Assembly: GCF_014652275.1 (NCBI RefSeq) | Contig: NZ_BMYM01000001.1 | Location: forward strand, 930,001 to 994,000 | Source: Parahalioglobus pacificus | GTDB taxonomy: Bacteria; Pseudomonadota; Gammaproteobacteria; Pseudomonadales; Halieaceae | Reading direction: 5' to 3' | Length of the DNA stretch: 64,000 nucleotides | In this document: positions 18,801 through 29,917 of the stretch, piece by piece | How positions within the stretch are numbered: the first letter of the stretch is position 1 | How the letters are laid out: the number at the start of each line of letters is the position of its first letter | Program-made: the position numbers and the translations under genes | The notes under the pieces: generated by a model | What the model saw: only the letters and a program-made list of their open reading frames with translations | Told to the model about the DNA's origin: nothing | Databases searched by the model: none

Positions 18801-19319
18801 TTAGCGACGCTGGAATCGGCAATTCGCAAGATCGACAAAGAAACGCGAAACCGTTTCCGTGAAACATTTGACCAGGTAAACAATGGCCTGCAGGAACTGT
18901 TCCCGCGCGTGTTTGGTGGTGGCAGCGCCTATCTGGAGTTGACCGGTGAGGATCTGTTAGACACCGGTATCTCTATCATGGCAAGGCCCCCGGGCAAGAA
19001 GAACAGCACCATTCATCTGCTGTCGGGCGGTGAGAAGGCGCTTACCGCGATTGCGCTGGTGTTCTCGATCTTCCAGCTGAACCCAGCGCCGTTCTGTATG
19101 CTCGACGAGGTTGATGCACCGTTGGATGACGCCAACGTAGGCCGTTACGCAAGGATGGTGAAGGAAATGTCAGACAAGGTGCAGTTCATCTTTATCACCC
19201 ACAATAAGATCACCATGGAAATGGCAGATCAGTTGCTGGGTGTCACCATGCATGAGCCAGGCTGTTCACGACTGGTGAGTGTGGATGTGGACGAGGCAGC
19301 GGAATTGGCTGCCAGCTAA
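15822..19319 (+). CDS. smc: Chromosome segregation protein SMC
   Basis: The 1165-residue ATPase condenses and organises the chromosome. The N-terminal head carries Walker A GPNGCGKS (31-38). Two long coiled-coil arms rich in Glu, Gln, Arg and Leu (about 165-500 and 640-1000) flank a Gly-rich hinge near 505-640. The C-terminal head has the ABC signature LSGGEKALTAIALVF (from about residue 1066) and Walker B FCMLDEVDAPLDDANV. The presence of SMC rather than MukB, followed by zipA and ligA, matches Pseudomonas and Cellvibrionales. ScpA and ScpB are not in the window. Confidence 0.97.
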   Translation: MRLKSIKLAGFKSFVDPTTVNFPSNMAAVVGPNGCGKSNIIDAVRWVMGESSAKNLRGESMTDVIFNGSVNRQPVGQASIELVFDNSDGGVGGEYAAYSEISVKRLVTREGQSEYYLNGTRCRRRDITDIFLGTGLGPRSYAIIEQGMISRLIESKPEDLRVFIEEAAGISKYKERRKETESRMRRTLENLERLTDLRDELERQLQHLQRQATAAEKYSELKAEEREQKAQLLALQWRDLDASICQCSHEVGELEVKLEAVHAEHQQVDTAIEQHRVDHSERSDELNKVQGHYYALGSEVARIEQTIKHQQERARQLAEDLASTSANLTESQSHLKGDRDRLGNWEQELGELEPELQTLQQAETGSTEALQGAEQAMNQWQQRWDDFNSHAAEPRQQAEVQQSRIQHLEQVLRRLQERQAKLEQEQGGLTAGPADDDIRQLQQAQETAAEQMQTLENTRGGLVDEIARARDASASAAKDLDQHRSQLQQLRGRQASLEALQQAALSGGEQVSEWLQRSDLSSRPRLLESLQVADQWQLAVETVLGDDLQAVCVDDISALSGLLGELEQGALTLVAGGDGASASGAGYLAAHVSGSGAAAQLLAGVRTAEDLPSAMGMRPSLQPGESVITPDGLWLGPDWLRVSRSSSDETGMIARQADLEKLLAEVAAAEQKTALLEQGQQTSRETLTELEARREQLQRDLQGATREHADISAQLSAERAKVEQILERRERLARELQEARDQFASEQGAIGEARTTLAAAIERMESDSQQRETLLSERDGIRTDLDSVRQKARHDKDAAHQAAMRAQSLRTQVQAMRDSIARTESQVAQLRERREGLESTLSENDQPAEQLQADLEQQLALRLKAEGELGEARTQLAEVENKLREAEQARAAIEQRANGVRSELEQKRLSNQGQQVQRDTIEQQMKEAEHDLEQVLETMPETANEAEWRNNLERLANRIARLGPINLAAIDEFTQQSERKTYLDEQNEDLETALATLESAIRKIDKETRNRFRETFDQVNNGLQELFPRVFGGGSAYLELTGEDLLDTGISIMARPPGKKNSTIHLLSGGEKALTAIALVFSIFQLNPAPFCMLDEVDAPLDDANVGRYARMVKEMSDKVQFIFITHNKITMEMADQLLGVTMHEPGCSRLVSVDVDEAAELAAS

Positions 19320-19354
19320 CACGGCGGCGCGAAAGGAGTGTAGGCACGGCGACA

Positions 19355-22319
<2,965 letters not shown>

Positions 22320-22320
<1 letters not shown>

Positions 22321-22922
22321 TGCGCGGAGTCATCCTGTTACTGCTTGTTATTACCACCGGTTGTACAACAGCGCCGCCCAGTAAGCCGGGTGACATCTGT
22401 CATATGTTTCGCGAAAAGAAAGGCTGGTACGACGACGCGTCCGATTCAAAGGAAGAGTGGGGCAGCCCCATTCCGGTGATGATGGCGATCATGCATCAGG
22501 AATCCCGTTTCCACGCCAAGGCCAAGCCGCCCAGGAAGAAGATTTTCGGTTTCATCCCTGGCCCCAGGCCCTCTGATGCTTACGGTTACAGCCAGGCCTT
22601 GGAATCCACCTGGCGTGATTACAAACGCAGTGCAGGACGCTACGGTGCGGACCGAGACGACTTTGGCGATGCCATCGATTTCATTGGCTGGTACAACCAC
22701 CAATCGTTCCGCCGCAGCGGCATTGCCAAGAACGATACTTACAATCTCTACCTGGCCTACCATGAAGGGCAGGGCGGGTTTAATCGCGGTAGCTACAAGT
22801 CTAAACAATGGCTGATAGACGTTGCGCGCAAGGTGCAGCGGCGATCAGTGACCTACACGCACCAGCTCGCCGCTTGCGAGGAATCCCTCCAGGATGACGG
22901 CTGGCTCTTCGGTTGGTTTTGA
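22320..22922 (+). CDS. Lipoprotein with lytic-transglycosylase-like (SLT) domain
   Basis: The 200-residue protein starts with a lipoprotein signal, lipobox TTGC with Cys15. The mature part has IMHQESRFHAKAKPP (a Glu in the HQESRF context as in SLT-type transglycosylases), GYSQALESTW and IGWYNHQSFRR, consistent with a lysozyme-like fold acting on peptidoglycan. The ATG at 22320 overlaps the ligA stop; an in-frame TTG lies one codon upstream. A link to division or septal wall remodelling is suggested only by the zipA-ligA neighbourhood. A catalytic role is inferred from the motif, not demonstrated. Confidence 0.75.
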
Positions 22923-22991
22923 TCCGTATTCCGGTGGGCTGAAATATTGACCTGAAGCCCTCGAAATCACCGCCAAGTGTCGGAATAGTAA

Positions 22992-23095
22992 CGGGAAACC
23001 CATCTCCCGACGGGTGAAAACCGTACCCACCTGTGACACACTCCTAGCGGTCCCGCACTGTAATAGCGGGTACGGCCGAATAAGCGATAACGATA
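22992..23095 (+). promoter_or_regulatory. Structured 5' leader with cobalamin-riboswitch-like boxes
   Basis: In the leader of the 2-oxoacid oxidoreductase operon three boxes occur in the order of a cobalamin riboswitch core: GGGAA (22993-22997), GGTGAAAACC (23013-23022) and CCCGCACTGTAA (23052-23063). The last is followed by GCGGG (23066-23070), which pairs with CCCGC. An alternative 8-bp stem CCGTACCC (23021-23028) with GGGTACGG (23068-23075) excludes that pairing. The distances between boxes are longer than in textbook examples, and I do not see the usual downstream closing box. It could be a divergent cobalamin element, another riboswitch or an attenuator. The operon start codon is at 23106. 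Confidence 0.4.
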
Positions 23096-23105
23096 GGGTC
23101 ATATC

Positions 23106-24887
23106 ATGCTCAAGCCTACCGACACGGCAAATCCAGAGTACTTCCATAAGGTCGTGGATTGTCAGTACGCCTGTCCTGCTCATACGCCAGTGCCGGAATA
23201 CATCCGGCTGATCGCGGCAGAGCGCTACACCGATGCCTACATGGTGAATTGGGAGTCCAATGTGTTCCCGGGCGTGCTGGGCAGAACCTGTGACCGACCC
23301 TGCGAGCCTGCCTGCCGCCGGGGCAGGATTGATGAGGAGCCCGTGGCGATTTGTCGCCTGAAGCGGGTTGCTGCCGACAATAAGTCTTCCATCGCCGATC
23401 GACTGCCACCCATCCCCGAGAAAAAGAACGGTAAGCGTATTGCCTGCATCGGTGCCGGCCCTGCGTCCCTGACTGTTGCCCGGGACTTGATGCCGCTGGG
23501 CTATGACATCGACATTTACGACAACCAGATCGCAGGCGGCGGAATGATGCGCTCGCAGATCCCCTCGTTCCGACTTCCCCTCGAAGTGCTGGATGAAGAG
23601 GTGAACTACATTCTCGATATGGGTGTCACGACCTTTTTCGATGTGGAGGTCGAGAGTCTTAAGGCGATGCTGGAAAAGGACTACGACGCAATCTTCGTCG
23701 GTACCGGCGCTCCGCGCGGAAAGCTGTTGAAACTGCCGGGCCTCGACGAGGCTGGTGATGCTGTTCATATCGGTATCGATTGGCTATCCAACGTGGCGTT
23801 TGATCACACAGACAAAATCGGAAAGCGCGTGCTGGTGTTGGGCGGCGGAAATACAGCGATGGACTGCTGCCGGACGTCTAAACGGCTTGGCGGTGAGGAT
23901 GTGCGTGTCGTTGTACGCAGCCCCTTCGCCGATATGAAGGCATCGCCCTGGGAAAAAGAAGATGCCATGCATGAGGGCATCCCTATCTACGACAACCATG
24001 TCCCCAAAGAGTTTGTCATCGAAGACGGCAAGATGACTGGCATGCTGTTCGAGAAGGTTGAGGCGCAGTATGACGACAACGGTAAGCGCAGCCTTGTGCC
24101 TACTGGTGAAGATCCGGTGTTTATGGAAGCTGACGATGTACTGATGGCCATTGGTCAGGAAAACGCCTTCCCATGGATTGAGCGCGACGTCGGCGTCGAG
24201 TTTGGTGAGTGGGATATGCCGGTAGTGGACCGCGTGACTTTCCAGTCAACCAACGAGAAAGTGTTTTTCGGGGGCGATGCTGCCTTCGGACCAGAGAATG
24301 TCATTACCGCCGTTGCCCAGGGGCATCAGGCAGCGGTATCAATCGATTTGCTCCTGCGTGGCGAGTCAGTGACCGACAGGCCGTCGCCGTTGACCAACCT
24401 GCTCAGCCAAAAGATGGGCGTGCACGAGTGGAGCTACGATAACGCCGTCGAGTCAGACGAGCGCTATGTTGTGCCGCTGGCGCCGCTGGACAAGGCCTTG
24501 AGTGATCGCAAGCTGGAAGTCGAGCTGGGCTTCGACCAGAGCACGGGCTACAAAGAAGCCGAGCGCTGCCTCAACTGTGACGTACAGACAGTTTTCGAGG
24601 AAACACGCTGTATAGAATGTGACGCCTGTGTCGATATTTGCCCTACCGACTGCATTACCTTTACTGCGAACGGTGAAGAGGCAGGCCTGCGCAGCCGATT
24701 AACCGGTCCCGCCAATAATCTTGCGCAGGACCTCTACGTGTCAGAAGACTTGCCTACCGGACGGGTGATGGTGAAGGACGAGGATGTGTGTCTCCACTGC
24801 GGACTGTGCGCAGAGCGATGCCCCACCACAGCTTGGGATATGCAGAAGTTTCTCTACAACGTGAGCAAAGCGGGGCACGCGGCATGA
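23106..24887 (+). CDS. GltD-like FAD/NAD(P)-dependent oxidoreductase with C-terminal 2[4Fe-4S] ferredoxin domain
   Basis: The 593-residue protein has three parts. An N-terminal cysteine-rich GltD/DPYD-type Fe-S region includes Cys19, Cys23, Cys62, Cys66 and Cys70. A flavoprotein core has FAD motif GAGPA (116-120) and NAD(P) motif GGGNTAMDCCR, plus the closing FGGDAAFGP segment. A C-terminal ferredoxin-like domain carries CIECDACVDICPTDC and CLHCGLCAERCP. Related proteins shuttle electrons between NAD(P)H and Fe-S partners (glutamate synthase small subunit, PreT, NfnB). The stop overlaps the next gene (ATGA), so it probably is the electron-exchange subunit of the oxidoreductase encoded downstream. 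Direction of electron flow and pyridine nucleotide cannot be read from sequence. Confidence 0.87.
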   Translation: MLKPTDTANPEYFHKVVDCQYACPAHTPVPEYIRLIAAERYTDAYMVNWESNVFPGVLGRTCDRPCEPACRRGRIDEEPVAICRLKRVAADNKSSIADRLPPIPEKKNGKRIACIGAGPASLTVARDLMPLGYDIDIYDNQIAGGGMMRSQIPSFRLPLEVLDEEVNYILDMGVTTFFDVEVESLKAMLEKDYDAIFVGTGAPRGKLLKLPGLDEAGDAVHIGIDWLSNVAFDHTDKIGKRVLVLGGGNTAMDCCRTSKRLGGEDVRVVVRSPFADMKASPWEKEDAMHEGIPIYDNHVPKEFVIEDGKMTGMLFEKVEAQYDDNGKRSLVPTGEDPVFMEADDVLMAIGQENAFPWIERDVGVEFGEWDMPVVDRVTFQSTNEKVFFGGDAAFGPENVITAVAQGHQAAVSIDLLLRGESVTDRPSPLTNLLSQKMGVHEWSYDNAVESDERYVVPLAPLDKALSDRKLEVELGFDQSTGYKEAERCLNCDVQTVFEETRCIECDACVDICPTDCITFTANGEEAGLRSRLTGPANNLAQDLYVSEDLPTGRVMVKDEDVCLHCGLCAERCPTTAWDMQKFLYNVSKAGHAA

Positions 24888-26761
24888 GCAGTATGAAGAG
24901 CAGCGTCACGCCGCTGGAGTCAGTTAACGAGTTTGTCATCAAGTTCGCGAACGTGAACGGCACCGGCTCGGCCAGTGCCAACAACCTGTTTGCGAAAGCC
25001 CTGTTTCGTATGGGCCTGCCTGTCAGTCCCAAAAATATCTTCCCGTCCAACATTCAGGGCCTTCCCACCTGGTATGAAGTTAGAGTGAGCGAAAAGGGAT
25101 ATCTGGGGCGACGCGGTGGCGTCGATATCATGCTCTCGGTTAATCCCCAGAGCATGCCGCAGGATATTCAGGAAGTAGAGGCGGGGGGGTATTTCATCTA
25201 TGACAACACCAAACCGCTTGATCTGCGCCTGATTCGCAACGATGTCAATATTATTGGCATTCCGCTGACACGTATTTGCAACGAGCAGTATCAGGACCCT
25301 CGGCAGCGTCAGCTGTTCAAAAACGTTATTTATGTCGGCGCACTTGCAGCGCTGCTGGATATGGACTTCAAGGCCCTGACGGAGCTGGTCGCTGACCAGT
25401 TCAAGGGCAAAGAAAAGCTGATCACACCAAACATCCATGCGTTGGAGCTCGGGCACCAGTACGCCAGTGAAAACTTGAAGTGTCCCCTGGGTATCCGTGT
25501 TCGCTCTGCGGATGAGGTGGGCGACAAGGTCCTACTGGACGGTAATACAGCATTGGGACTGGGCGCCATTTATGGCGGGGCATCGGTCGCAGCCTGGTAT
25601 CCCATCACGCCGTCAACCTCGGTGGTCGACGCTTTTGAAAAGTATGCCAAGCGCCTGCGTATCGACGCCGGTACAGGGCGCACCAACTTCGCCATTGTTC
25701 AGGCCGAGGATGAACTTGCCGCTATTGGGATGGTAATAGGTGCAAGCTGGAATGGCGCCCGAGCCTTTACAGCGACCAGTGGGCCCGGTGTGTCACTCAT
25801 GGCAGAGTTTCTCGGTCTGGCTTACTTTGCCGAAATTCCCACGGTGCTGTTCGATGTGCAGCGGGCTGGTCCGTCAACGGGAATGCCGACGCGAACGCAG
25901 CAGTCGGATATTTTGGCCGCAGCCTACGCATCACACGGCGACACCAAGCAGGTGCTCCTGTTCCCATCAACACCCCGAGAGTGCTTCGACTTTGGGGCGC
26001 TATCGTTTGACCTGGCCGAACGTTTGCAGACCCCCATCATCCTGATGACCGACCTCGACCTGGGCATGAATGACAATATGTCCGAACCACTGGAGTGGGA
26101 TGATTCGCGCCGCTACGACCGCGGGAAGGTGCTCTCTGCAGAGCAATTAGACGCGCTGGATGACTTCGGTCGTTATCTGGATGTGGACGGTGATGCGATC
26201 TGCTACCGAACGATCCCCGGTACGCACCCGGACAAGGGTGTGTTCTTCACCCGGGGTACATCGCGCGATGAGTACGCCGTTTACACTGAGAAGGGTGAAG
26301 AGTACGAGAAAAATATGCTGAGGCTGCTTCGTAAGTGGGACACCATCAAGGAGCATGTGCCCAAGCCGGAGGTTACCGAAAGTGCGCAGGAGACGGACAG
26401 CGCCGTCATCTACTTTGGCACCAGCGAGGAGTCGTCCCGCGAAGCACTGGACTACCTTGCCCAGGACGGGGTGCACCTCAACGCCATGCGTGTCCGGGCT
26501 TTCCCCTTCAATGATGAAGTGAAAGCGTTCATCGAGAAACATCGCGAGGTATTCGTCATCGAGCAGAATCGCGACGCACAATTGCGCACATTGCTGATGG
26601 CGGAGTTCGAGTTTGGCCCGGACAAGCTCAAGTCGGTGCTGTGCTTTGATGGCAACCCCATCAGTGCCCGAAACATTCGCAAGCAGATAAAGAAACACCT
26701 GGGCGGCAATGTGCTACCACTGCATAAAACTGTTGCCGCCAGCGCAGGAGAATCCGCATGA
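24884..26761 (+). CDS. korA: 2-oxoacid:acceptor oxidoreductase, fused gamma-alpha subunit (KorA-like)
   Basis: The 625-residue protein fuses the gamma domain (about residues 15-195, including NGTGSASANNLF and YLGRRGGVD) to the alpha pyrimidine-binding domain. The latter has the conserved WYPITPSTS (about 238-246), then QAEDELAAIGMVIGASW and TSGPGVSLM, all typical of KorA/OorA-type enzymes. A third domain near the C-terminus binds CoA or contacts the partner. With the beta subunit it would oxidatively decarboxylate a 2-oxoacid, most likely 2-oxoglutarate, to the acyl-CoA, or run in reverse. The ATG at 24884 overlaps the upstream gene; a longer in-frame reading lies inside it. Substrate choice is inferred from family, not proven. 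Confidence 0.88.
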   Translation: MSSMKSSVTPLESVNEFVIKFANVNGTGSASANNLFAKALFRMGLPVSPKNIFPSNIQGLPTWYEVRVSEKGYLGRRGGVDIMLSVNPQSMPQDIQEVEAGGYFIYDNTKPLDLRLIRNDVNIIGIPLTRICNEQYQDPRQRQLFKNVIYVGALAALLDMDFKALTELVADQFKGKEKLITPNIHALELGHQYASENLKCPLGIRVRSADEVGDKVLLDGNTALGLGAIYGGASVAAWYPITPSTSVVDAFEKYAKRLRIDAGTGRTNFAIVQAEDELAAIGMVIGASWNGARAFTATSGPGVSLMAEFLGLAYFAEIPTVLFDVQRAGPSTGMPTRTQQSDILAAAYASHGDTKQVLLFPSTPRECFDFGALSFDLAERLQTPIILMTDLDLGMNDNMSEPLEWDDSRRYDRGKVLSAEQLDALDDFGRYLDVDGDAICYRTIPGTHPDKGVFFTRGTSRDEYAVYTEKGEEYEKNMLRLLRKWDTIKEHVPKPEVTESAQETDSAVIYFGTSEESSREALDYLAQDGVHLNAMRVRAFPFNDEVKAFIEKHREVFVIEQNRDAQLRTLLMAEFEFGPDKLKSVLCFDGNPISARNIRKQIKKHLGGNVLPLHKTVAASAGESA

Positions 26762-27810
26762 GCTACCAGATACCGTCATTCCGCCACCCCGATCTGCCTG
26801 TCAATGACCTTGGCTATACGCGCGCGGACTACGAGGGGTCGATTTCCACCTTGTGCGCTGGATGCGGTCACGACTCTATCAGTGGCTCCATCGTCAAGGC
26901 GGTGCACGAGCTGTCTATCGCGCCACACCACATTGCCAAGTTGTCCGGTATTGGCTGCTCATCGAAGGCACCCACGTATTTTTTGGGCAAGTCACACGGC
27001 TTTAACTCGGTGCACGGGCGCATGCCCTCGGTGGTCACCGGTGCCGCCATGGCCAACCGCGACTTACTGTACCTGGGCGTATCCGGTGATGGTGATACCG
27101 CCTCGATCGGGATGGGGCAGTTTGCGCATGCCGTGCGAAGAAACCTGAATATGGTCTATATCGTGATGAATAACGGTTGCTACGGCCTCACGAAGGGACA
27201 GGATTCCGCGACCGCCGATGAAGGCTCGGCCAGTAAAAAAGGCGATCCAAACCCATTCAGCGCGATCGACCTGCCGGGTATGGCATTGCAATTAGGTGCC
27301 ACCTTCGTGGCTCGCAGTTTCTCCGGTGACAAGGAGCAGCTGGTACCCCTGATTAAGGCAGCCATCAGTCACCACGGATTTGCCCTGATCGACGTGATCT
27401 CACCCTGTGTCACCTTCAACAACAACCCGGCCTCGACCAAGAGCTACGAGTTTGTGCGCGAGCATTCAGAGGCTACTGGCACGGTCGATTTCGTGCCCAT
27501 GAAAGAAGAGATTACTACCCGATATCATGCGGGGAGTCCGCACGAGGTCACCATGCACGACGGTTCTGTAATTCACCTGAACAAGGTTGATGAGAATCTG
27601 GATCCTTTTGATCGTGGATCGGCCATGATGACACTGCAGCGGCACCGTGATGCTGGCCAGATTCTGACAGGCCTGATTTACATGGACCGTGATTCCCGAG
27701 ATCTTCACGATGTGCTCGAGACCTCACAGCGACCGCTGAATACACTGGGTGAATCGGATTTGTGTCCGGGCAATAAGGTGCTGCAAACCATCAACGCGAG
27801 TCTTCGCTGA
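26758..27810 (+). CDS. korB: 2-oxoacid:acceptor oxidoreductase, beta subunit (KorB-like, ThDP and [4Fe-4S])
   Basis: The 350-residue protein binds thiamine diphosphate through GDGDT (residues 110-114) and the MNNGCYGLTKGQ segment. A [4Fe-4S] cluster is predicted from CAGC (Cys33, Cys36), GIGC (Cys67) and Cys217 in ISPCVTF, the four-cysteine pattern of this family. It completes the catalytic core with the gamma-alpha subunit, whose gene overlaps it by 4 bases. No separate delta/ferredoxin gene is present; the ferredoxin-like domain of the first operon gene can fill that role. Similar two-subunit KorAB enzymes are known in aerobic bacteria such as mycobacteria. Confidence 0.9.
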   Translation: MSYQIPSFRHPDLPVNDLGYTRADYEGSISTLCAGCGHDSISGSIVKAVHELSIAPHHIAKLSGIGCSSKAPTYFLGKSHGFNSVHGRMPSVVTGAAMANRDLLYLGVSGDGDTASIGMGQFAHAVRRNLNMVYIVMNNGCYGLTKGQDSATADEGSASKKGDPNPFSAIDLPGMALQLGATFVARSFSGDKEQLVPLIKAAISHHGFALIDVISPCVTFNNNPASTKSYEFVREHSEATGTVDFVPMKEEITTRYHAGSPHEVTMHDGSVIHLNKVDENLDPFDRGSAMMTLQRHRDAGQILTGLIYMDRDSRDLHDVLETSQRPLNTLGESDLCPGNKVLQTINASLR

Positions 27811-27859
27811 GGCGGATACCTCGAGCCCATCTGCTGCATGCAGCAACGTGATACAGTAG

Positions 27860-27877
27860 GTGTCATGTTGCTGTCAC
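27860..27877 (+). promoter_or_regulatory. Pho box upstream of phoB
   Basis: Two direct 7-mers, GTGTCAT (27860-27866) and CTGTCAC (27871-27877), are separated by GTTG, giving the 11-base period of PhoB binding sites (consensus CTGTCAT, 4 bases, CTGTCAT). The site lies about 52 bases before the phoB ATG, a fitting place for PhoB autoactivation when phosphate is scarce. Confidence 0.75.
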
Positions 27878-27929
27878 AATTTCATCATCTAATACGCATC
27901 GACCGCGTTTAGCTGAGGGAAAAGCTGCA

Positions 27930-28640
27930 ATGCCAGACCAAACAGTCCTGATTGTTGATGACGAGTACGCGATTCGCGACATGCTGCGCATGGCGCTGGA
28001 GATCGCTGAATTTCGGTGTATTGAAGCGGAAAATATCCAGCAGGCGCATACCCTCGTCGTCGATGAGAGACCCGACATTGTGTTGTTGGACTGGATGCTG
28101 CCAGGCGGAAGCGGGCTGGAGCTTCTTCGCCGCCTGAAACGCAATGACACAACGGCTGATCTGCCCGTCATCATGCTCACTGCCAAGACGGCTGAAGACA
28201 ATGTCATTCAGGGTCTGGATGTGGGCGCAGACGACTACATCACCAAACCGTTTGCGCCCAGGGAATTGATTGCCCGTATTAAAGCTTTGCTGCGCCGTGC
28301 CGGTGGTGGTGAAAAGAATGAACGGATACAGGTGGCGGACCTGGTGCTTGACGGTGAAAGCCGACGCATTTTTATGGCCGACGAGCCTGTGGATATGGGC
28401 CCCACCGAGTTCAATCTTCTACAGTTCTTTATGTCGCACCCGGAGCGTGCATATACTCGCGGACAACTGCTCGATCATGTTTGGGGTGCCAACGTCTACG
28501 TCGAGGAGCGCACGGTAGACGTACATATCCGCCGATTGCGTAAAGCTCTGCAAACGCCCGAGCACGATTACAGCGACCTCATTCAGACTGTGCGCGGTAC
28601 CGGCTATCGTTTCTCCGCCCGCGGTATTGGTGTTCGGTGA
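27930..28640 (+). CDS. phoB: Phosphate regulon response regulator PhoB
   Basis: The 236-residue OmpR-type regulator has an N-terminal receiver with acidic pocket Asp10/Asp11, phosphoacceptor Asp54 in LLDWMLPG, and the KPF segment, followed by a winged-helix DNA-binding domain with VEERTVDVHIRRLRKAL. It activates phosphate-starvation genes when phosphorylated by PhoR. A Pho box lies just upstream, and the whole pst system follows on the same strand. The stop overlaps the GTG start of phoR. Confidence 0.95.
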   Translation: MPDQTVLIVDDEYAIRDMLRMALEIAEFRCIEAENIQQAHTLVVDERPDIVLLDWMLPGGSGLELLRRLKRNDTTADLPVIMLTAKTAEDNVIQGLDVGADDYITKPFAPRELIARIKALLRRAGGGEKNERIQVADLVLDGESRRIFMADEPVDMGPTEFNLLQFFMSHPERAYTRGQLLDHVWGANVYVEERTVDVHIRRLRKALQTPEHDYSDLIQTVRGTGYRFSARGIGVR

Positions 28641-29917
28641 TCGGATCCAGTAGCTGGAGCGCAGAGCTTCGACGTCTACTTGTTTTTGTTGCGTTATTGA
28701 CGCTGGCGGCATGGGCCGCGGGGTACCCTTTGCTGGGTTTCTCGGTAGCCACCGCTCTGGCGCTGGCTTATTGGGCCTTTCAACTTTGGCGAGTTCAGCA
28801 CTGGATGGCGAATCCGGAAGCCGACCCCCCGGAAACCTATGGCATCTGGGGCGCAATCTTTGACAACATTTACTTGCTGCAGCGGCGTAACAGGGAAGCT
28901 CGGACTCGCCTGCAAAGTTCGCTGGATTACCTGCAAGACTCTCTCAGCTCCATGCGGGACGCTGCGGTCATTGTCGACGAACGCGGAGCAATTGAATGGA
29001 GTAACGCCGCAGCGCTCCAGATGCTCGAGCTGCGATATCCCGAGGACAGGGGCCAACCTGTTGCGAATCTGATCCGCATACCCAGCTTCCAGCAGTACTT
29101 GCAGGGAGAGGATTTCTATGCGCCTCTGCGTACTGCCGGTGGCAGTGCTGATCAACGTTTTTTTGAGTTCGAAGTAAGCTCTTTCGGGGCGGGAGACCGA
29201 TTGATCTTTATTCGAGATGTAACTGATCGAGTTCGCTTAGAGCAGATGCGTCAGGATTTTGTGGGTAATGTGTCACATGAGCTGCGCACGCCGCTGACGG
29301 TGATTAAAGGCTATATCGACACGTTTCTCGGCATGGGTGACGCGCTTGAGCCCCAGTACGTACGTCCATTGCAGCAGATTGACCAGCAGGCTAATCGGAT
29401 GGAAAACCTGCTGAAAGACCTGCTTTGGCTATCGAGGATCGAAAGTGTCAGTGACGATAAGACACTCGAGCCGGTCGATATCGCTGCCATGATCACTGAA
29501 ATGCAGGATGAGATCAGCAAGGGTTTCCCCGGGAGGGAGCTGCTGGTTAACGCTGAAACCTCGGATACCGTACTCGGCGATTTCCGTGAGCTGCACAGTG
29601 CCATCTCAAATCTTGTGATCAATGCACTGAAGTACAGCGGGCAGCAGGATCAGGTCACCGTGCGTTGGTATCGCGAGGGCGAGAAACTCTGCCTGGCTGT
29701 TGCCGATCAGGGTTTGGGTATCGATGCCAGTCATATACCGAGGTTGACCGAGCGCTTCTACCGCGTGGATGACAGTCGCAGTTCCCGAACAGGCGGCACG
29801 GGTTTGGGTCTGGCCATCGTCAAGCACGTCGCCGCCGCGCATGAGGCAGAACTCCAGATCGAGAGTGAGTTGGGTAAAGGCAGTGTGTTCAAGCTGGTCT
29901 TTCATGCACCCGGCTAG
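28637..29917 (+). CDS. phoR: Phosphate regulon sensor kinase PhoR
   Basis: The 426-residue membrane kinase has two closely spaced N-terminal helices (about residues 12-50), a charged linker, a PAS domain (about 100-200) and a histidine kinase core. The H-box is FVGNVSHELRTPL with His214, and the ATPase domain has N-box NLVINALKYS and G-box GTGLGLAIVKHV. There is no large periplasmic sensor, as usual for PhoR, which reads the Pst-PhoU state. The GTG start overlaps the phoB stop by 4 bases. The last 14 bases overlap pstS. Confidence 0.95.
   Translation: MIGSSSWSAELRRLLVFVALLTLAAWAAGYPLLGFSVATALALAYWAFQLWRVQHWMANPEADPPETYGIWGAIFDNIYLLQRRNREARTRLQSSLDYLQDSLSSMRDAAVIVDERGAIEWSNAAALQMLELRYPEDRGQPVANLIRIPSFQQYLQGEDFYAPLRTAGGSADQRFFEFEVSSFGAGDRLIFIRDVTDRVRLEQMRQDFVGNVSHELRTPLTVIKGYIDTFLGMGDALEPQYVRPLQQIDQQANRMENLLKDLLWLSRIESVSDDKTLEPVDIAAMITEMQDEISKGFPGRELLVNAETSDTVLGDFRELHSAISNLVINALKYSGQQDQVTVRWYREGEKLCLAVADQGLGIDASHIPRLTERFYRVDDSRSSRTGGTGLGLAIVKHVAAAHEAELQIESELGKGSVFKLVFHAPG

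Noticed and set aside
22932-22972. Hairpin CGGTG...CACCG after the transglycosylase-like lipoprotein gene as an intrinsic terminator
   Set aside because: The stem is interrupted and no T-run follows, so termination cannot be supported; it may instead be part of the leader fold.
22845-23768. 307-codon open frame on the minus strand opposite the leader and flavoprotein gene
   Set aside because: It lies antisense to a well-recognised protein and the translation has no family features; it is a GC-rich shadow frame.
29769-29903. Longer N-terminal reading of PstS beginning inside phoR
   Set aside because: The extra residues are the phoR coding sequence in another frame; the ATG at 29904 gives a signal-peptide-like start.
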